Below are positions 11,277-22,976 of a stretch of DNA of 64,000 nt, piece by piece (the stretch's first letter is position 1; every line of letters starts with the position of its first letter). The position numbers and the translations under genes are program-made. The stretch lies in NCBI RefSeq assembly GCF_022539665.2, contig NC_081340.1:744001-808000 (forward strand), read 5' to 3'. The notes beneath the pieces are model-generated. The model did not search any database. It was given only the letters and a program-made list of their open reading frames with translations, and was not told the origin of the DNA. This DNA is from Daphnia carinata (taxonomy: Eukaryota > Arthropoda > Branchiopoda > Diplostraca > Daphniidae).

Positions 11277-12061
11277 ATGAAGTTTCAGAGTTTGGACTCT
11301 ATGGCATTCAACGAGGTACCGGCACCCTTACCGATAGACAGGTTACAAATGGCAAACCTGTTTAATGTAACAGGGATAGATTTTGTGGGGCACTTACCAA
11401 TAAAAATTACGGCGACAAGAGCACAAGAGAAAGCCTACATATTTCTCTTCACATGTGCAGTAACAAGAGCTGTACACTTAGAGATGACCACGGGCCAGGA
11501 TACGGCAACCAGTATTTCTGCAATGAGGAGATTCTTTGCAAGAAGAGGAGTACCAAAACCCATGTACTGAGACAATGTGACATCCTTCGTACAGCCGCGA
11601 AGTATTTAAGGGCGGCATATAGAAATGAGAAAGTGTATAATACACTAGTAGCCTTAAACGTTAAGTGGAGGTTCTCTCCAAGCCTGTTCCCTTGGTCGGG
11701 TGGTTACTGGGAAAGAATGGTCCAGACAGTGAAAAGATTACTGTATAAAACATACGGAAATGCCTGTCTGGAGTATGACTTGTTCCAGACGATGTTAACC
11801 GAAATAGAGGACACGATAAACTCGAGGCTTCTAACGTACGTCTCAGAAGACGACAAAGAGACTTTGACACCGAAACAACTCATCTCGGGGTACAGGCAGA
11901 ATCAGAAACACCCGATTGACCAGGCGGATACAGAATACGCGGACAAAATACCGCTAAACAAGAGAGAAAGGATAAGGAGAAACCTGCTAGCAGCCTGGTG
12001 GGAAGACTTCTATAAGGAATACGTGGCAGACCTAGAAAAGTTTCACTGTCGATTAGAGTAG
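11277..12061 (+). pseudogene. BEL/Pao integrase with frameshift
   Basis: The first part has the retroviral integrase core start (GIDFVGHLPI) and an FTCAVTRAVHLEMT block. A TGA follows at about 11570, and a +2 frame continues with WSGGYWERMVQTVKRLL and the BEL/Pao C-terminal segment (LTPKQLISGYRQ). Core residues up to the GIDF aspartate are recognisable. The break near 11570 and the lack of upstream pol make it non-functional. Confidence 0.65.
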
Positions 12062-12216
12062 CGGTCATGCCACTCCAGACACGCTGGGACCGACAACGTC
12101 CTAGGCCCTTACTTTACTGTGAGCCGGCAGTCTCCGACAGTTGGAAATTGTCCAGAAGGCATTTCCTAAAGAAATCGTCACACCATTCCAGTGTTCATGG
12201 CCGGAAGTCCTTGGAG

Positions 12217-12680
12217 AAAAGTCCAATTAAGTATATCCCTGATGAAATGGATATTAAAGTTTTTCACAAACCTCTGGAGCCTTACGGAAAAATTAAAAAA
12301 ATTGAATTTGTAATGCCAACGTTAGACCTTCTGAAAACAAAAAGGAAAAAATTAACACTTGAAGTTATCGTTACAAAGAATATTTCTTCCTTTGTTACAG
12401 TGATGGACACTAGATTTGCGATTTAATTTACAGGGCAAATAAAACGTGTACCAGGTGCGACTCGGAAGATCATGACGCGAGACATTGTGAGGATGGAAGG
12501 AAATCCTACAACCCAGCAGTGAGAGGCAGCTCTGCGTTCAATTTGGCAATTAATGCTCTAAAGGACATTGTAAATGAAGCAGAAAACGTCCAGACAAAGA
12601 AGACTAAGGAACAACCGATGTTAGAAAAAGTCCAAGAAACCGAAATATCGGAATCTGAACTAGAAGAAGAAGAACTATAA
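12217..12680 (+). pseudogene. LINE ORF1-like protein with CCHC zinc knuckle
   Basis: After a frame change near 12424 the translation reads CTRCDSEDHDARHC, a C-X2-C-X4-H-X4-C knuckle, followed by an acidic tail ending in EEEEL and a stop at about 12680. The preceding frame has a KPLEPYGKIKKIEFV block like the RNA-binding region of L1/Tx1 ORF1 proteins. Confidence 0.5.
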
Positions 12681-13299
12681 ATGAAGAAAAGGGAAAGAAA
12701 AGTACCGGATGATTCGGAAGAAAAGGGGAAAAAAGAAAACCAATTCAAGAGAATCAGAAAGAGAGTAAAACCGAATCTTAAAGCAGGAGGGAGAGAAACT
12801 GATGGACATACAAAGAAATATTTTAACCAAAACAACGATAGGCATGAAATTTTTTAAAGGGATCAGCTAAGTGTATTCAAGTAGACCGAAACCACTATGA
12901 AGAAAAATCCAGATATAGTTAATTCACCGACTGAAGAAGATATTAATAAAGCCTTGCAGCTTAGGAAAAGCAGAAGCTAAATGCATATGGATAGCAAGTT
13001 GAAGGAAAATGATTCTCCGGAAAATATAAAAACAATTAACTTAGCAGGGTAAAAGGTGGAATCAAATCAGAAAGAAGAGGAAGGTGACGGAAATCAAAAG
13101 GAAAAATTATAGCTCGTTTTAGAAAAAATAATACAGACACGTACCAGAATATTGAAATAGACGGTAAAGACAAAATTCCTCAAAACAAGAATTTGACACC
13201 AATAATTTAAAAGGATTTTTAATTAAAACTATATTTTCATGGTTAAAATGATAAGTCAATATAAAAGGAATAAACGATAGCAGCAAACAACCATTCTTT

Positions 13300-15440
13300 A
13301 AACAAATTTTTGGATAAGAATAAGCCAGATATATTATCTTTACAAGAAACTAATATCAACATGTTTATAGGTTTCACAAAGATTATCTAGCAATAAGAAA
13401 TAATAATGTCGAAAACGAAAGATCTGGAACAACCATAATATACAAAAAAGGAATAGAAGTAATCGTATATCGATTACTTCTATAATAAAAGGAAGAAACG
13501 ATAAAGGAAAAACAATAAAAGGAAGAAACGGAAGAACAATAAGAGAACACTTCAGAAAAGTTTTTGTAAGCATTGACGCTCCAACCCAAATTGAGACGGC
13601 AGCAAACAGACATTTATTCTTCCTCCATGTCTTAACGAAGTTTTTAAAAGCTAATGATGAAAATATACTAATACTAGTGGATTTTAACTGTATAATAGAC
13701 GCAAGAGATAGAGAAGGAGTACAAAAGAAAATAAATCTTCAATTAAAAAATTTCATTGACCGATTTAAATATATTGATGCTTTTAGAACGATGAAACCAG
13801 ATGCAAACACGTACACTTTCATCAGCCCAAATAGGAAATCGAGAATCGATAGAATCTATATCCAGTCAAAGCAAAAACACAATATCCAAAACTGCATCAA
13901 TGTAAATTTTGCATATAGTGACCATATAGCCGTCATGTTAGAAATAGAGGGAGTATTTGTAAACGAGTGAAAAATAACATGTTGCGGAAACTTAATACCA
14001 GTGTACTTGAAGACCCAGATTTTCAGAAAATATTTGAAAATTTTGTTTTAAAAGCAAAAGGAAAATTACCCAGTATCCATCCATAGTAGATTGGTGCGAA
14101 AAAAATAATTATAGAAAAATTAAAAAAACTCAACTAATTTAAAAAGTCAAAATACTGTAAAAACAAAATGAAACAAAAGAAGACAACGAAAAATTTTATG
14201 AAAAACCCCTCAATCGAGTAATGGTAAAAATTGATAATAGAGGAAGAAACCTGTAAGATTATAATTTCTTTAAAAATAAATTAAAAGATATTCATAATAT
14301 AGAGGGAAATGGAAAACCAATCAGGAGAGAACTAAATTACCTAGTAAATAATGAGGTAGCACAACAGCGAACTTGATCAAAGAAAAGTATAATAGAGAAG
14401 TTCACACTGCAAAACATTTGGGAAGCAATGGAACGCAGAACAAAGAAATATACCAAATACTACATGATTTTTATAAAGAACTATACACATTAAAAATTCA
14501 TAATACACAACAACGATGGCCCATTTGAGACAACATACAATCTATCTTAACAGAAGACATTAATCAACAATTTGTAAGACAAATTTTGGATGCAATTAAT
14601 GCACTACAGGAAGGAAGGTCGCCAGGCAACGATGAATTGCCAATTTAGTATTATAAGAAAATTTGGCCTTTTTTAAAGAATGAATTTGCGAACATGTACA
14701 GGATTATTTTAAATTCCCATAATCTTAGTAAAACACAATCGACTGGAAAATAACTCTTCTACGCAAGGGAGGTAGCAAAACCGTCAACAGAGCTATAACT
14801 CAGAATTTAATAACATTTAGAAATATTACTGACACAAGAGCAATATGACAGTGAAAGAGGGAATAGATTTTTGTATAAAAAAGAACAAAGGGAGCAGCAA
14901 TTGTAAGTCTCGATTTTGAAAAAGCTTACGAAATGATAGATAGAACCTTTTCATATGAAGTGCTATTTAAATTTGGTTTTCATGACACTTTTATTACTTA
15001 TGTAAAATTTTATACGAAACCTCAGCTAGTAAAGTTTTTATCAACAAATCATTTTGAGAAGAAATTTGCCTAATAAGAGGGGTAAGACAGGGTGCCCACT
15101 GTCAATGTATTTATATATTGTTTTTATTGAGCTATTTCTCAGACAATATAAAAAAGAAATCGAACCAATAAAAATTGCCCAGGCAAGTCACCAAGTTCGT
15201 TTTTTCGTAGACGATATTTAAATTTTTATCTACAATCCGATGGAACTAACCAAATTCGAACGATGCATTGAAGTCTTCGGCAATGCCACAAATTCAAGGG
15301 TAAATAAGGGAAAATCCCATTCTTTAAAAAAGGTAGATATGCAGAAGCAATCCAACGGCGAGATACCTGGATAAACTCAGTGGAGGAAATGAAAATGCTT
15401 GGAATATGTTAGCACCAATATATATTTCAAAACAATTACT
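13300..15440 (+). pseudogene. LINE ORF2: endonuclease and reverse transcriptase, broken
   Basis: Endonuclease blocks: KPDILSLQET (about 13322), LVDFNCIIDARD (13675) and SDHIAVMLEIEG (13917). These correspond to the LQE, DFN and SDH catalytic motifs of APE endonucleases. RT blocks: SPGNDELP (about 14620), VSLDFEKAYEMIDR (14905), CPLSMYLYIVF (15098) and FFVDDI (15199, the YxDD position). There is a stop directly after FFVDDI and many others, so the enzyme is dead. Confidence 0.6.
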
Positions 15441-15476
15441 TAAGCTGCACCACACTGGTTACAAAAATACAGGGTA

Positions 15477-15740
15477 GCCGGTGAAATAGGACTGAAACGA
15501 AATAGGACTGGAGAAATAGGACTGAAAATTTCCAGTCCTATTTCTACCGGAGAAATAGGACTGGGAGAAATAGGACTGACTTTTTAAAACTTTTAGGACA
15601 GTCCTATTTCTCCATGCCAGCAGTCCTATTTCTCCTTAGAAATAGTCCTGTTTATTTTATTTTGTTTTGTTCCAATAGGAACGATATGCCTCCAATCCGG
15701 TAGGAAACATATTGCGCAAGAGCGTCGGCTTATATCCATT
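15477..15740 (+). repeat. Terminus of a hAT-associated element with iterated GGAGAAATAGGACTG
   Basis: At least seven copies of (GGAG)AAATAGGACTG or its reverse complement lie within 15484-15655, in both orientations. The following CCTCCAATCCGGTAGG block (15690-15705) matches, in inverted orientation, the region at 32525-32545. The same iterated motif closes the hAT relic at 32585-32735. Confidence 0.65.
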
Positions 15741-16195
15741 TCTCTTTGTAAAAAGCCGATGGTGTTAACTCATAACTTAAATGGTTCACCAAACATTTAT
15801 CATTTATCCTATTTTAATTTAAATTGTAGGGGACCATTAAATATGTTATATCTAATATAGTTCATTTAATAAAATACTACAACGGCCACACCAGAGATAT
15901 TTATTAAATGTTTCTTACTTTTTAGTGCATAAATAACTTTTCCAGTTGCACTCATGTTGTACTTGCTCATACAACTATCAGCAACGAATAACAAGCAAGT
16001 CTTACCATGTCGGTAGCTCTCTAACCTGTGACACGGATAGTTCTATGTTCGATTAACCGCAAATGTTATTAAAACCCTCAGAAGAAATGTAACCACGGAG
16101 AATGGGTTAAATGGACCAGGTTTAAATGTTGTCATTGCAAAAGTAAAGTAAAGTTCCCTTTAAAAAAACAATTTTAAATGATTTCATGTATACAA
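15741..16195. other. Unassigned insert between the hAT-type terminus and the LINE tail
   Basis: AT-rich, with short open frames only. I could not find the opposite terminus of the inserted element here, so its right border with the LINE is not defined. Confidence 0.35.
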
Positions 16196-16915
16196 AGAAT
16201 GGCGAAAATTGTTTAAGAATGAAGTTTTTAAATATTGGATTGATCTTAAATTAACAAAAAGTTTTCAAGGAACTCAGGAGGAAACTGCGAAACACCAAAA
16301 AAAAATGTTAATATCAGTAACTAAAACTCTAATAATATTATCAGGAACGAAAAAACTAACCCAGAAGATTACGGCCAAAGAAATGTGTACTAGTGTTACA
16401 TGAGAAGAACAAAAACTTCCAAAAATCATTTCAAAATCTCCAAATTTAAATTTTAAACGTGGATTAAAAGTTCAGCTATACATAATAACACTTTCGTTTC
16501 AACGAAACAACAAATTTCTCTATTTGTCTTCCCTGAAAAACCAAAATGAAGCAATATTTTTAGCAGCTAACATTAGCTTAATTATATGGAAGAAAGGGAA
16601 AAAAACAAATTTCACGTATTATTTTATTAATTCAATTAAAATGTTAGAGAATGAATTAGGAAAATACCCAGATTATGTCAAATTGTTTGAAACTTAACAT
16701 TTTGTAAACATTCAGCAGTGCCACCAGAGTTATAGAAACCTGGTTGCTACACGCTGTGCTGTAAATGCCATAAGGATAAGTTAGGACTGTGGTTAAAATT
16801 TCACCGATTTTGTGGGTGGAGCTGGCAGCGGTACAGAGCCATCTATTGCATAGATCTAGAGATATCCTGACATTCTGAATAAAACCACAAGGAGGCGGTA
16901 TACAATACTAACATA

Positions 16916-16978
16916 ACGGTCCAGTAGATAGCACCCCCGATTGCAATGCGGGAGACCAGAGTTCGAATCTAGAATCAC
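16916..16978 (+). repeat. tRNA-like sequence (SINE head or tRNA pseudogene)
   Basis: The stretch around GTAGATAGCACCCCCGATTG has a D-arm/box A character. It is followed by an anticodon-like stem with a 7-base loop TTGCAAT (anticodon position GCA, as in tRNA-Cys) and a good box B, GAGTTCGAATCTAG. A convincing acceptor stem is lacking, and the anticodon stem CCCGA/GCGGG has one mismatch, so it is not called a functional tRNA. Confidence 0.5.
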
Positions 16979-17042
16979 TCTTTTCTTTTCCCACTTTCGA
17001 AATGTAAGCTGAGCCTCTCTGGCAATTTGGTTTTTGCTGCAG

Positions 17043-17898
17043 GAGGTATTGCACGCATGACAGGCCGTTATTATAGTAGGCCATGCTTGAAAGATACGCT
17101 TGACTTGGCCATCCGACTAGCCAACTTACCCTTAACGGAAAGGCATGCGGAAAACCGGCTTCAATTTGCGCTTCCCTACAGCGATTACCCTGCTGAATGG
17201 TGGGGCAATGTAATTTACAGCAACGAAAAGACTTTCGGGTGCCGTAATTTATTTTATCCATTTGGCCATTTGAACCCTTTTCCGGGTGGTTTTTTTAAAT
17301 TCGAGATTATTAGAAATATATTTAATATCTTGCTCTTAGGTCTGACGAGTGCGGCCGTGTTTTTGCGTACAGGCCAAATAGAACGAGGTTCGCTCGCGAA
17401 CATGTTCAAGTCCATGACAGCAGCGAAAGAAAAACCGTCCACGTTTGGGTGTGTTTTTCGGCCATCGCTGGAGCTGGTCCATTTAAAAAAATTAATGGCC
17501 GGTATGTGAAAGAAAAGTACATTGAAATTCTGGATAATGAATTCCTTCCGTGGGTACGCCAACATTATGGCGAACAACAAGATCGTTTTGTTCAGGATAA
17601 ATCCCCTATCCACACAGCCCGAATCGTTACCCAATGGTTTCGGAAGCATCCCCAAACTGAATTGTTGCCTTGGTCTTCTAAGGGAGCGGACATGAACCCC
17701 ATCGAAAATGTGTGGGGTGATATCGTCAAAGATTTTGACTGTCGGCAGGCCACTATAGCAGACGACGGTTTTCATCACAATCGAGAAAATTGGTTGCGTT
17801 ATAACGCGGAACCAAACTATTGGCAGACACTGTCCAATTCTATGCCAAAGCGCTTAAACTTAGTCGTTGAGGCCAATGTTTTTTGGACGAAATACTAA
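17043..17898 (+). pseudogene. Tc1/mariner-type transposase remnant with an in-frame intron
   Basis: Two segments join in frame across a GT-AG intron at 17239-17339 (101 bp, phase 2). Segment one ends ...VIYSNEKTFG and segment two starts SDECGRVFAYRPN. Together they give the Tc1 order: LTERHAENR, WGNVIYS-N-EKTF, HVWVCFSAIAG, VQDKSPIHTA, GADMNPIENVWGDI. The first catalytic Asp (canonical S-D-E-K) is Asn; the second Asp (QDK) and the third acidic residue (NPIEN) remain. The N-terminal DNA-binding region is missing. A plausible upstream acceptor (TTTTTGCTGCAG, ending 17042) suggests that further exons were present. Confidence 0.65.
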
Positions 17899-18370
17899 AA
17901 ATGAAAGATACAAATGTAGTCTTTGTAAATTTATGTAACGAAATAAAAAAATTTCTAACTGTAAAATTATTCCTTTTATTTTCCATATCGCGCTAAAACC
18001 AATAACTGGTTACCACAGAGACGAGACTTCCCATCCCAAAGTCAGTCTCTCGTAGCCACTACAAATACAATTTGTAGTAGATTTGTAAAAAAAATTTTGT
18101 CTTTGCCTAACGGCAATTTGTCTCACCCCTTAGCGATGTAAGCACACGAGCTCATTCATGTCTCGTTTCCATAGTACCGTCTAGTATATTTTTTCCCGCA
18201 TTTTCCCATATCCTAAAATAACCCATCTAAACTACTAAGTAACTTAGCTATATGTTGATAGGGGGCATTTTTTTAAAGGGGGGTAGTCGGATTTTTCCGG
18301 TACAAACTGTATTTGTACAAGTTTTCGATGAGCCTTTTAAACACTAATAAAAAATCAAATCCAAACTATA
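17899..18370. other. No recognisable gene
   Basis: AT-rich sequence following the transposase remnant. I searched for the Tc1 inverted terminal repeat here and did not find a convincing partner upstream of 17043. Confidence 0.4.
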
Positions 18371-18374
18371 ACAA

Positions 18375-18455
18375 TATCCCAATCAAATAATCACATCAGC
18401 TGCTTTGTAGACGATGTTTCAATTTTTATTGAACATATGCAAGACATCCTGGACA
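18375..18455 (+). pseudogene. LINE RT fragment (active-site box)
   Basis: Translation from about 18385 gives SCFVDDVSIFIEHMQD, which aligns with the FFVDDI-IFIYN block of the LINE at 15190-15240. It is cut off on the right by the GAGC-repeat sequence at 18455. Confidence 0.5.
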
Positions 18456-18580
18456 GAGTTGAAACGAGCTACCATGAGCTTGAGCTTTTCGTGAGCGCGC
18501 TCACTCATTACGTGAGCTTTGAGCTTGAGCGCGCTCAAAATTCCTGGGTGAGCTATGGTGTTATTGAGCTTCCAATTAAA
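18456..18580. repeat. Iterated GAGCTT / GAGCGCGCTC motif cluster
   Basis: Repeated GAGCTT, GTGAGC and the palindrome GAGCGCGCTC (twice) occur in both orientations within about 125 bp, between a LINE fragment and AT-rich sequence. It resembles the iterated-motif ends of the other miniature elements in this window; the opposite end was not identified. Confidence 0.4.
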
Positions 18581-18999
18581 TTCTTCCAGTTCATCGGGGT
18601 AAGACAAAATGGGAAAGGGTTTCTGATTAAATGTTTGAAGTGCCACCAGTTCAAATCTCTCAACAACAGCAAAGGGAAAATTGAATTACTTAGCATTACG
18701 ACTAATTCGGTGTACAATGCTAGGAGACACATGATGGTAAATAAGCTTTCCTATTACTCTATTTCATATATCGTTTGCTTCTGGATGATTTTTTATTTGA
18801 GCATAAAATTGTTTTATTCGTTTATTTTCGTTACAGTTACAGCACCCTAGTTTTCTAATTCAATTATCTTTGGACCGAAAAAGAAAAAGACTGCAAAAAT
18901 ACACAAAGGGAAGTCAAACTATAAGCAACCTAATATAGTTGCATATTAAACGGGGGGCACATCAAAATTGCCACGGATAAGAACACAGGATGAATAATA

Positions 19000-19367
19000 G
19001 TCACCTACGGTGCTGCCCTCGCGGGCAGGGCTGTAGGGGGCACGGGCCTACGCCGATGTATTGTGTGCCCATGTAATTTTTCTCTTAACCCCTTTCTATG
19101 GAAAGTGGCAGTATTGTCTTATGTTCAAACCCAGACAGTCCTTTGTTTGTCTCGTTCTTGCCTCACAGTTCTGCTCAGTCTCATTACTTTAATTTTAGAC
19201 TCAGTTTTGTTTTCCCTCTTGTCTTTCCATCAAGCGTGTGGTCCTTTGTTCATTATTAATCCAGCAATAAAGTATTCCTTTGTTTTACATCATCTTCATT
19301 TTCATTCACCCTCATCTATCATCCTTCATCCTCTCTCTGTTGCTACTTTTGCACGGAGTCAGCAACA
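19000..19367 (+). repeat. BEL copy A 5' LTR (5'-truncated)
   Basis: Aligns with 30270-30632 and, inverted, with 47924-48270. It begins inside the shared GTCACCTACGGTGCTG block and ends GGAGTCAGCAACA. An AATAAA lies at 19266. Confidence 0.75.
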
Positions 19368-19369
19368 AA

Positions 19370-19389
19370 TGGTGCCGAAACCCGGGATT
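19370..19389 (+). promoter_or_regulatory. Primer-binding site for tRNA-Phe
   Basis: TGGTGCCGAAACCCGGGATT is complementary to the 3' end of animal tRNA-Phe (acceptor stem GCCGAAA, CCA included) and starts two bases after the LTR end, the expected location for minus-strand priming. Confidence 0.75.
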
Positions 19390-19671
19390 TGACGAACACG
19401 TGCATTTCCCGTCCTCGTTAGTAAACCCTCGCTTGATTTATAAATTGTCGGTTATTCTCCCTGTAAACCTTTGGCAGACGTCCACGCCAGCCGGAAGGCG
19501 CCCACCTGTCCACCACGCGTTTGCGATCTGACTAGAAGATCGGTGTATCTACGTGAATCATCGACATCCGTTAACGTGTGACTGTATCAGCCTAAAATAA
19601 CGTTTCTACGTCATGAGTGAAGCCGTACCCAAAGCCAAAAATATGGAAATTGGCCACATTTGGGAACACCC

Positions 19672-22600
19672 CACATAGCACCGGGCTGTCGATAAAACAT
19701 CCCGAGGATGTCCGATCGTCCCGAGTGAGGAGATCCCGGGGAGCTCTTTAGGTAATATTTAAGTCCCCTTCCCTTCGTCCAAATGTCCGGGACTAGTAGT
19801 ATCTTTAAGATTACTTTCAAGACAATCTGTGGACAAATTTAAGTTTTCATTTTGATGCATGAAAGACGTTCATGACGATGTTGTTTTACATAGGCGAATT
19901 CCCAAAAATATCTTATAGTTGCCTTTAAGACTTCCGTAGTTATGGATCACGACGTCCCAGAGAATGGAAAATGACGCCCAAATGCATAGAAAATGACGTC
20001 TAAAGTATGGTTAAAGACATCTAACAGACGTCATAAAAGATGGAATATGACGTCAAAAACTTTACGAAAATATGAGGCCTAAAATGATAACAAGAGTCCA
20101 CATCATTACATGTCGAGTAATATATTCTTGAATTTAGCAGTGTACATCAACACATTACGGGGCCATACGGCCTATACAGGATCAAGTAAATAAATAAGGA
20201 CATGTAAAAAAGCATCACGATTTGTTTTGCTGTACTTTGCTTTAACCTATCACTGTTTTTCTTATAATCATTTGGGAAGTTTGTTCAATATGTGGGATAG
20301 CTGTTTTGCTGAATTCTCCATATTTTACGGCCTCCGTAACAGCTAAGAATAATCTCGAACCTTTCACCGCTAAACCCTTCTCCTTTCCACTGTTCGGTTT
20401 TGGTGTTTCACTCCAATTGTTGGTTTTCATCAATTCGTTAGTCATCACCTCGCGCTGAATTTTTCTAATTGTATCCTCCACGTTTTTTTCAAAGAAACTA
20501 CCGCAGCATCTCCACCTGAAGAGGAAAAATGTTAACGATATTGTGCTGCAAGTAGAACTAATTTAACATTAATGGAGCCCTACAAGGTTGTTTCGGACGT
20601 CAGGTTTCAACAATTTTTCTTCGAAATGTTGGATGTCTTCTTTCTTTTTCAAAGAAGTCTGACATATTTTTGAAAGACAGGATGGCAATTTTTCCCACAG
20701 TAATGTCAATTGGGTCACTGCTAAGTCTTTCGTCAAAGTAGATGGATAAATTAAAAATAATAAATAATAAATAAAACAAATAAATTTATTAGTACATAAC
20801 AATTGTACATATACTAACATAACTTACCGTAACCTGAAAGAATTTTGCAATTATAGCGTTTCCATGACATTTTCAGAATTGCAATACCCCCAAACAATTT
20901 TCGGTGATTTTTTGAAGGCAAGGAACACCATCCACCATGAAGCCAGGTACTAGGGACGACTTCGTTTTCTTTACTTTTGTCTTGCAATTGCACAGTTAAG
21001 AATATATTCATTTTAATCAGATGTCAGCCAGTGAAAGTTAAGCCCAAACGATAATAAGCACACAAGAAAATCCACTTGTTCACTGTAAAATTTAACACCA
21101 CTTCTTTCAATAGCTGAAACTAGACTGAAAAAAAAGTGAGAAAAAAGGGGTCGTATTTCTGAAATGGTTTGAGACTCGCTTTTGTTTTGTCATTTGTTTT
21201 TTTTTCCATCTTCTGAAGCACTCTCTGTTCAAACTGTCGTCTGATATAAGCGAATTTATGAGCATATTTTCATTCTGAAATATTATTGATTGACTACTTG
21301 TTTGTTACGTGCTTAAACATCACAACTTAAACCATCACTATAGGTATGTATATCAGGAAAAGTGTTTCTATTGTTGGTTTTGATTTGACTTTTTGAATGA
21401 TCAGGGAAATGACAGATAGAAATAAAAAGAGACGAAATCAGGAAAATGCATGATACTTGCAATTTTTGTGTGAGGATGACAATAACTAGTGATATGACTT
21501 GTCAGAGTCAGATGTCGAGGTTGGTTCGATTTCCACCCAACTTGATTTTGAAGTTGGTATTGCCCCTGATACACTAGCAGACACTCAAATCCAACGAATA
21601 CCTACATTAGACGCAGAGGCACATTATCTTGAATAAAATTTTTTGAAGACTGTAACTAACCTTGCTTTGGTAAAAAGGGGCCCACAACACCTGTGGCAGT
21701 GTTCCTGTCGTCTTCAGAGAACTATTCTGACAAGCGCCAGACGTAGTACAAGTACCAGACAGTCGTGGTAGTGATAGTAATCTTGAAGAATCGTTATCTA
21801 CAACAATTAAAGAATTTGATGTTGATGGACCAGCAGCAAAAAATGAAGTGTCAACTGGTGAACTTGCCCTAGGGCACAGTTAGCTACGTGAAATAAAGAA
21901 AATCACATTGACTTTTCCAAATGTGGTCAGCTATTGAAAATTTTGCATTCCTACCATCCTGATCTTCCTCTTCCAACCCGAGCTCTTGTAAAAACACCTC
22001 GGAAAGCGAGTAAACATTCCAGGAATTGGAGACTTGAAATCCGTTGATGAGGCCGATAGTTGTGTTTTTCTTATAGACATGTCCGTTGTTGTGATATATG
22101 ATTTTGTAAATCTTCGTGATAATGCGGTTGTAATTGCAAAAAGATATGCAAACCAACAAGATGTCTATACGGATCACTGTCGTTCGTCTGTTATCCAAGA
22201 ATATCTCGTGTTATCGCTGTCTGCTAACGTTCAATTGTGGACAAGACATTTTGTGTAAGGTGACAAGGTAAGATTGCCTACTTCGGCGTCATTGAATACA
22301 TTGGCAGTTTTCCTAGTAAAAAAACAATGAATTTTGATTGTTTTATGTTTATTTTCGCGCAATAACTGATGAGATGTTCTTTACGCTGTGTACACCCCTT
22401 AAAAATTCACTGGTAGAGGCGACATAAATTTTCGGGTATAGGCGTCTACAAGGCATCTGAAAAACACCCACAACAACAGACGTGTAGAGCACATTTAAAA
22501 GACTTCTTTAAGATATTTTAAGACGTCTAGAAAACACCTGCATTTCGCCTTTAACTTCACTGATAAAGTTGTCCGAAATTTGCCCTATGTAGACGTCGTA

Positions 22601-22976
22601 CAGACACCTTCTTCTGATCCCGTTTTTAACGATAGTCCTGCTTTAGTCTGATCTTGGACGTCTTAGGAATATCTTATTCTAATCTTGGTGCTAAGTCCCG
22701 AGTTTGTCTTTTCGGGTACATCCTTAAGACATCTTTTTTTAGCTTCGAATCGCCTTGTCGTTAATTAAGCCTGTCTTGACATCTTAAAAACGTCACTTTT
22801 TAGTCTTCGTATTCCGTTGACCTAAGGAAGTCCTGACCAGATATCTTTGAGACGTCCTTTTTTGGACAGAGCTGTCTTTGTACCAAAGTAGGCCTGACCG
22901 GAGATCTTTGAGACGGCCTGTTTTAGTCAGGGATGTCTTTCGGACTATGGGACATCCTTGGCATATCTTACAGTCA
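19672..22976. mobile_element. Inverted-repeat DNA element inserted in BEL gag
   Basis: The ends CCCACATAGCACCGGG (from 19672) and CCCGGTGCTATGTGGG (to about 22994) are inverted, and the inverted similarity continues inward through a GGATGTC block. Subterminal regions (about 19860-20080 and 22440-22960) are dense in GACGTC, AAGACRTC and GACATCTT words. BEL gag sequence continues on both sides (start codon at 19613 on the left, GPNPKVDESK on the right). The interior carries a spliced-looking minus-strand gene. No clear target duplication was resolved; class uncertain. Confidence 0.6.
20242..21011 (-). CDS. Possible DUF4806-like protein gene, multi-exon
   Basis: Three exon-like segments in order on the minus strand: 21011-20822 (EVVPSTWL, MSWKRYNCKILSGYG, ending at a good donor, G|GTAAGT), about 20724-20590 (KEDIQHFEEKLLKPDVRNN) and about 20519-20242 (IQREVMTNELMKTNNWSE). 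The pattern V-V-P-x-x-W-L, then a W-x-x-Y-x-x-x-I-L block, then a helical REVMTNEL..NNW block is what I recall from DUF4806-type arthropod and cnidarian proteins of unknown function. The exact second splice was not resolved and there may be disabling changes. It lies inside an inverted-repeat element, so it is more likely an element cargo gene than a host gene. Confidence 0.35.

Larger units (their letters stand above)
10310..12150 (+). mobile_element. Internally deleted Pao-type LTR retrotransposon
   Basis: The N-terminal part of gag (10649-11119) is followed within about 160 bp by integrase (11277-12061). The rest of gag, protease, RT and RNase H are absent. The gag part is clearly related to the minus-strand gag at 63183-63986, so this is a deleted relative of the element at the right end of the window. 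A hairpin-bearing LTR-like sequence begins near 12118. Confidence 0.6.
12160..16730 (+). mobile_element. Degenerate LINE (L1/Tx1-like), split by a hAT-type terminus
   Basis: In order: an ORF1-like segment with a CCHC knuckle (12430-12500), an APE-type endonuclease (13300-13970), RT blocks (about 14580-15330) and a C-terminal ORF2 segment (16209-16700). An unrelated piece starting near 15477 is inserted between the RT and the C-terminal region. Many stops and frameshifts throughout. The clade is judged from block spacing and wording only. Confidence 0.6.

Noticed and set aside
18419-18850. Protein gene from the overlapping frames at 18419-18646 (minus) and 18437-18850 (plus)
   Set aside because: Both frames arise over palindromic GAGC repeats and a LINE fragment; open reading on both strands is a by-product of the repeat.
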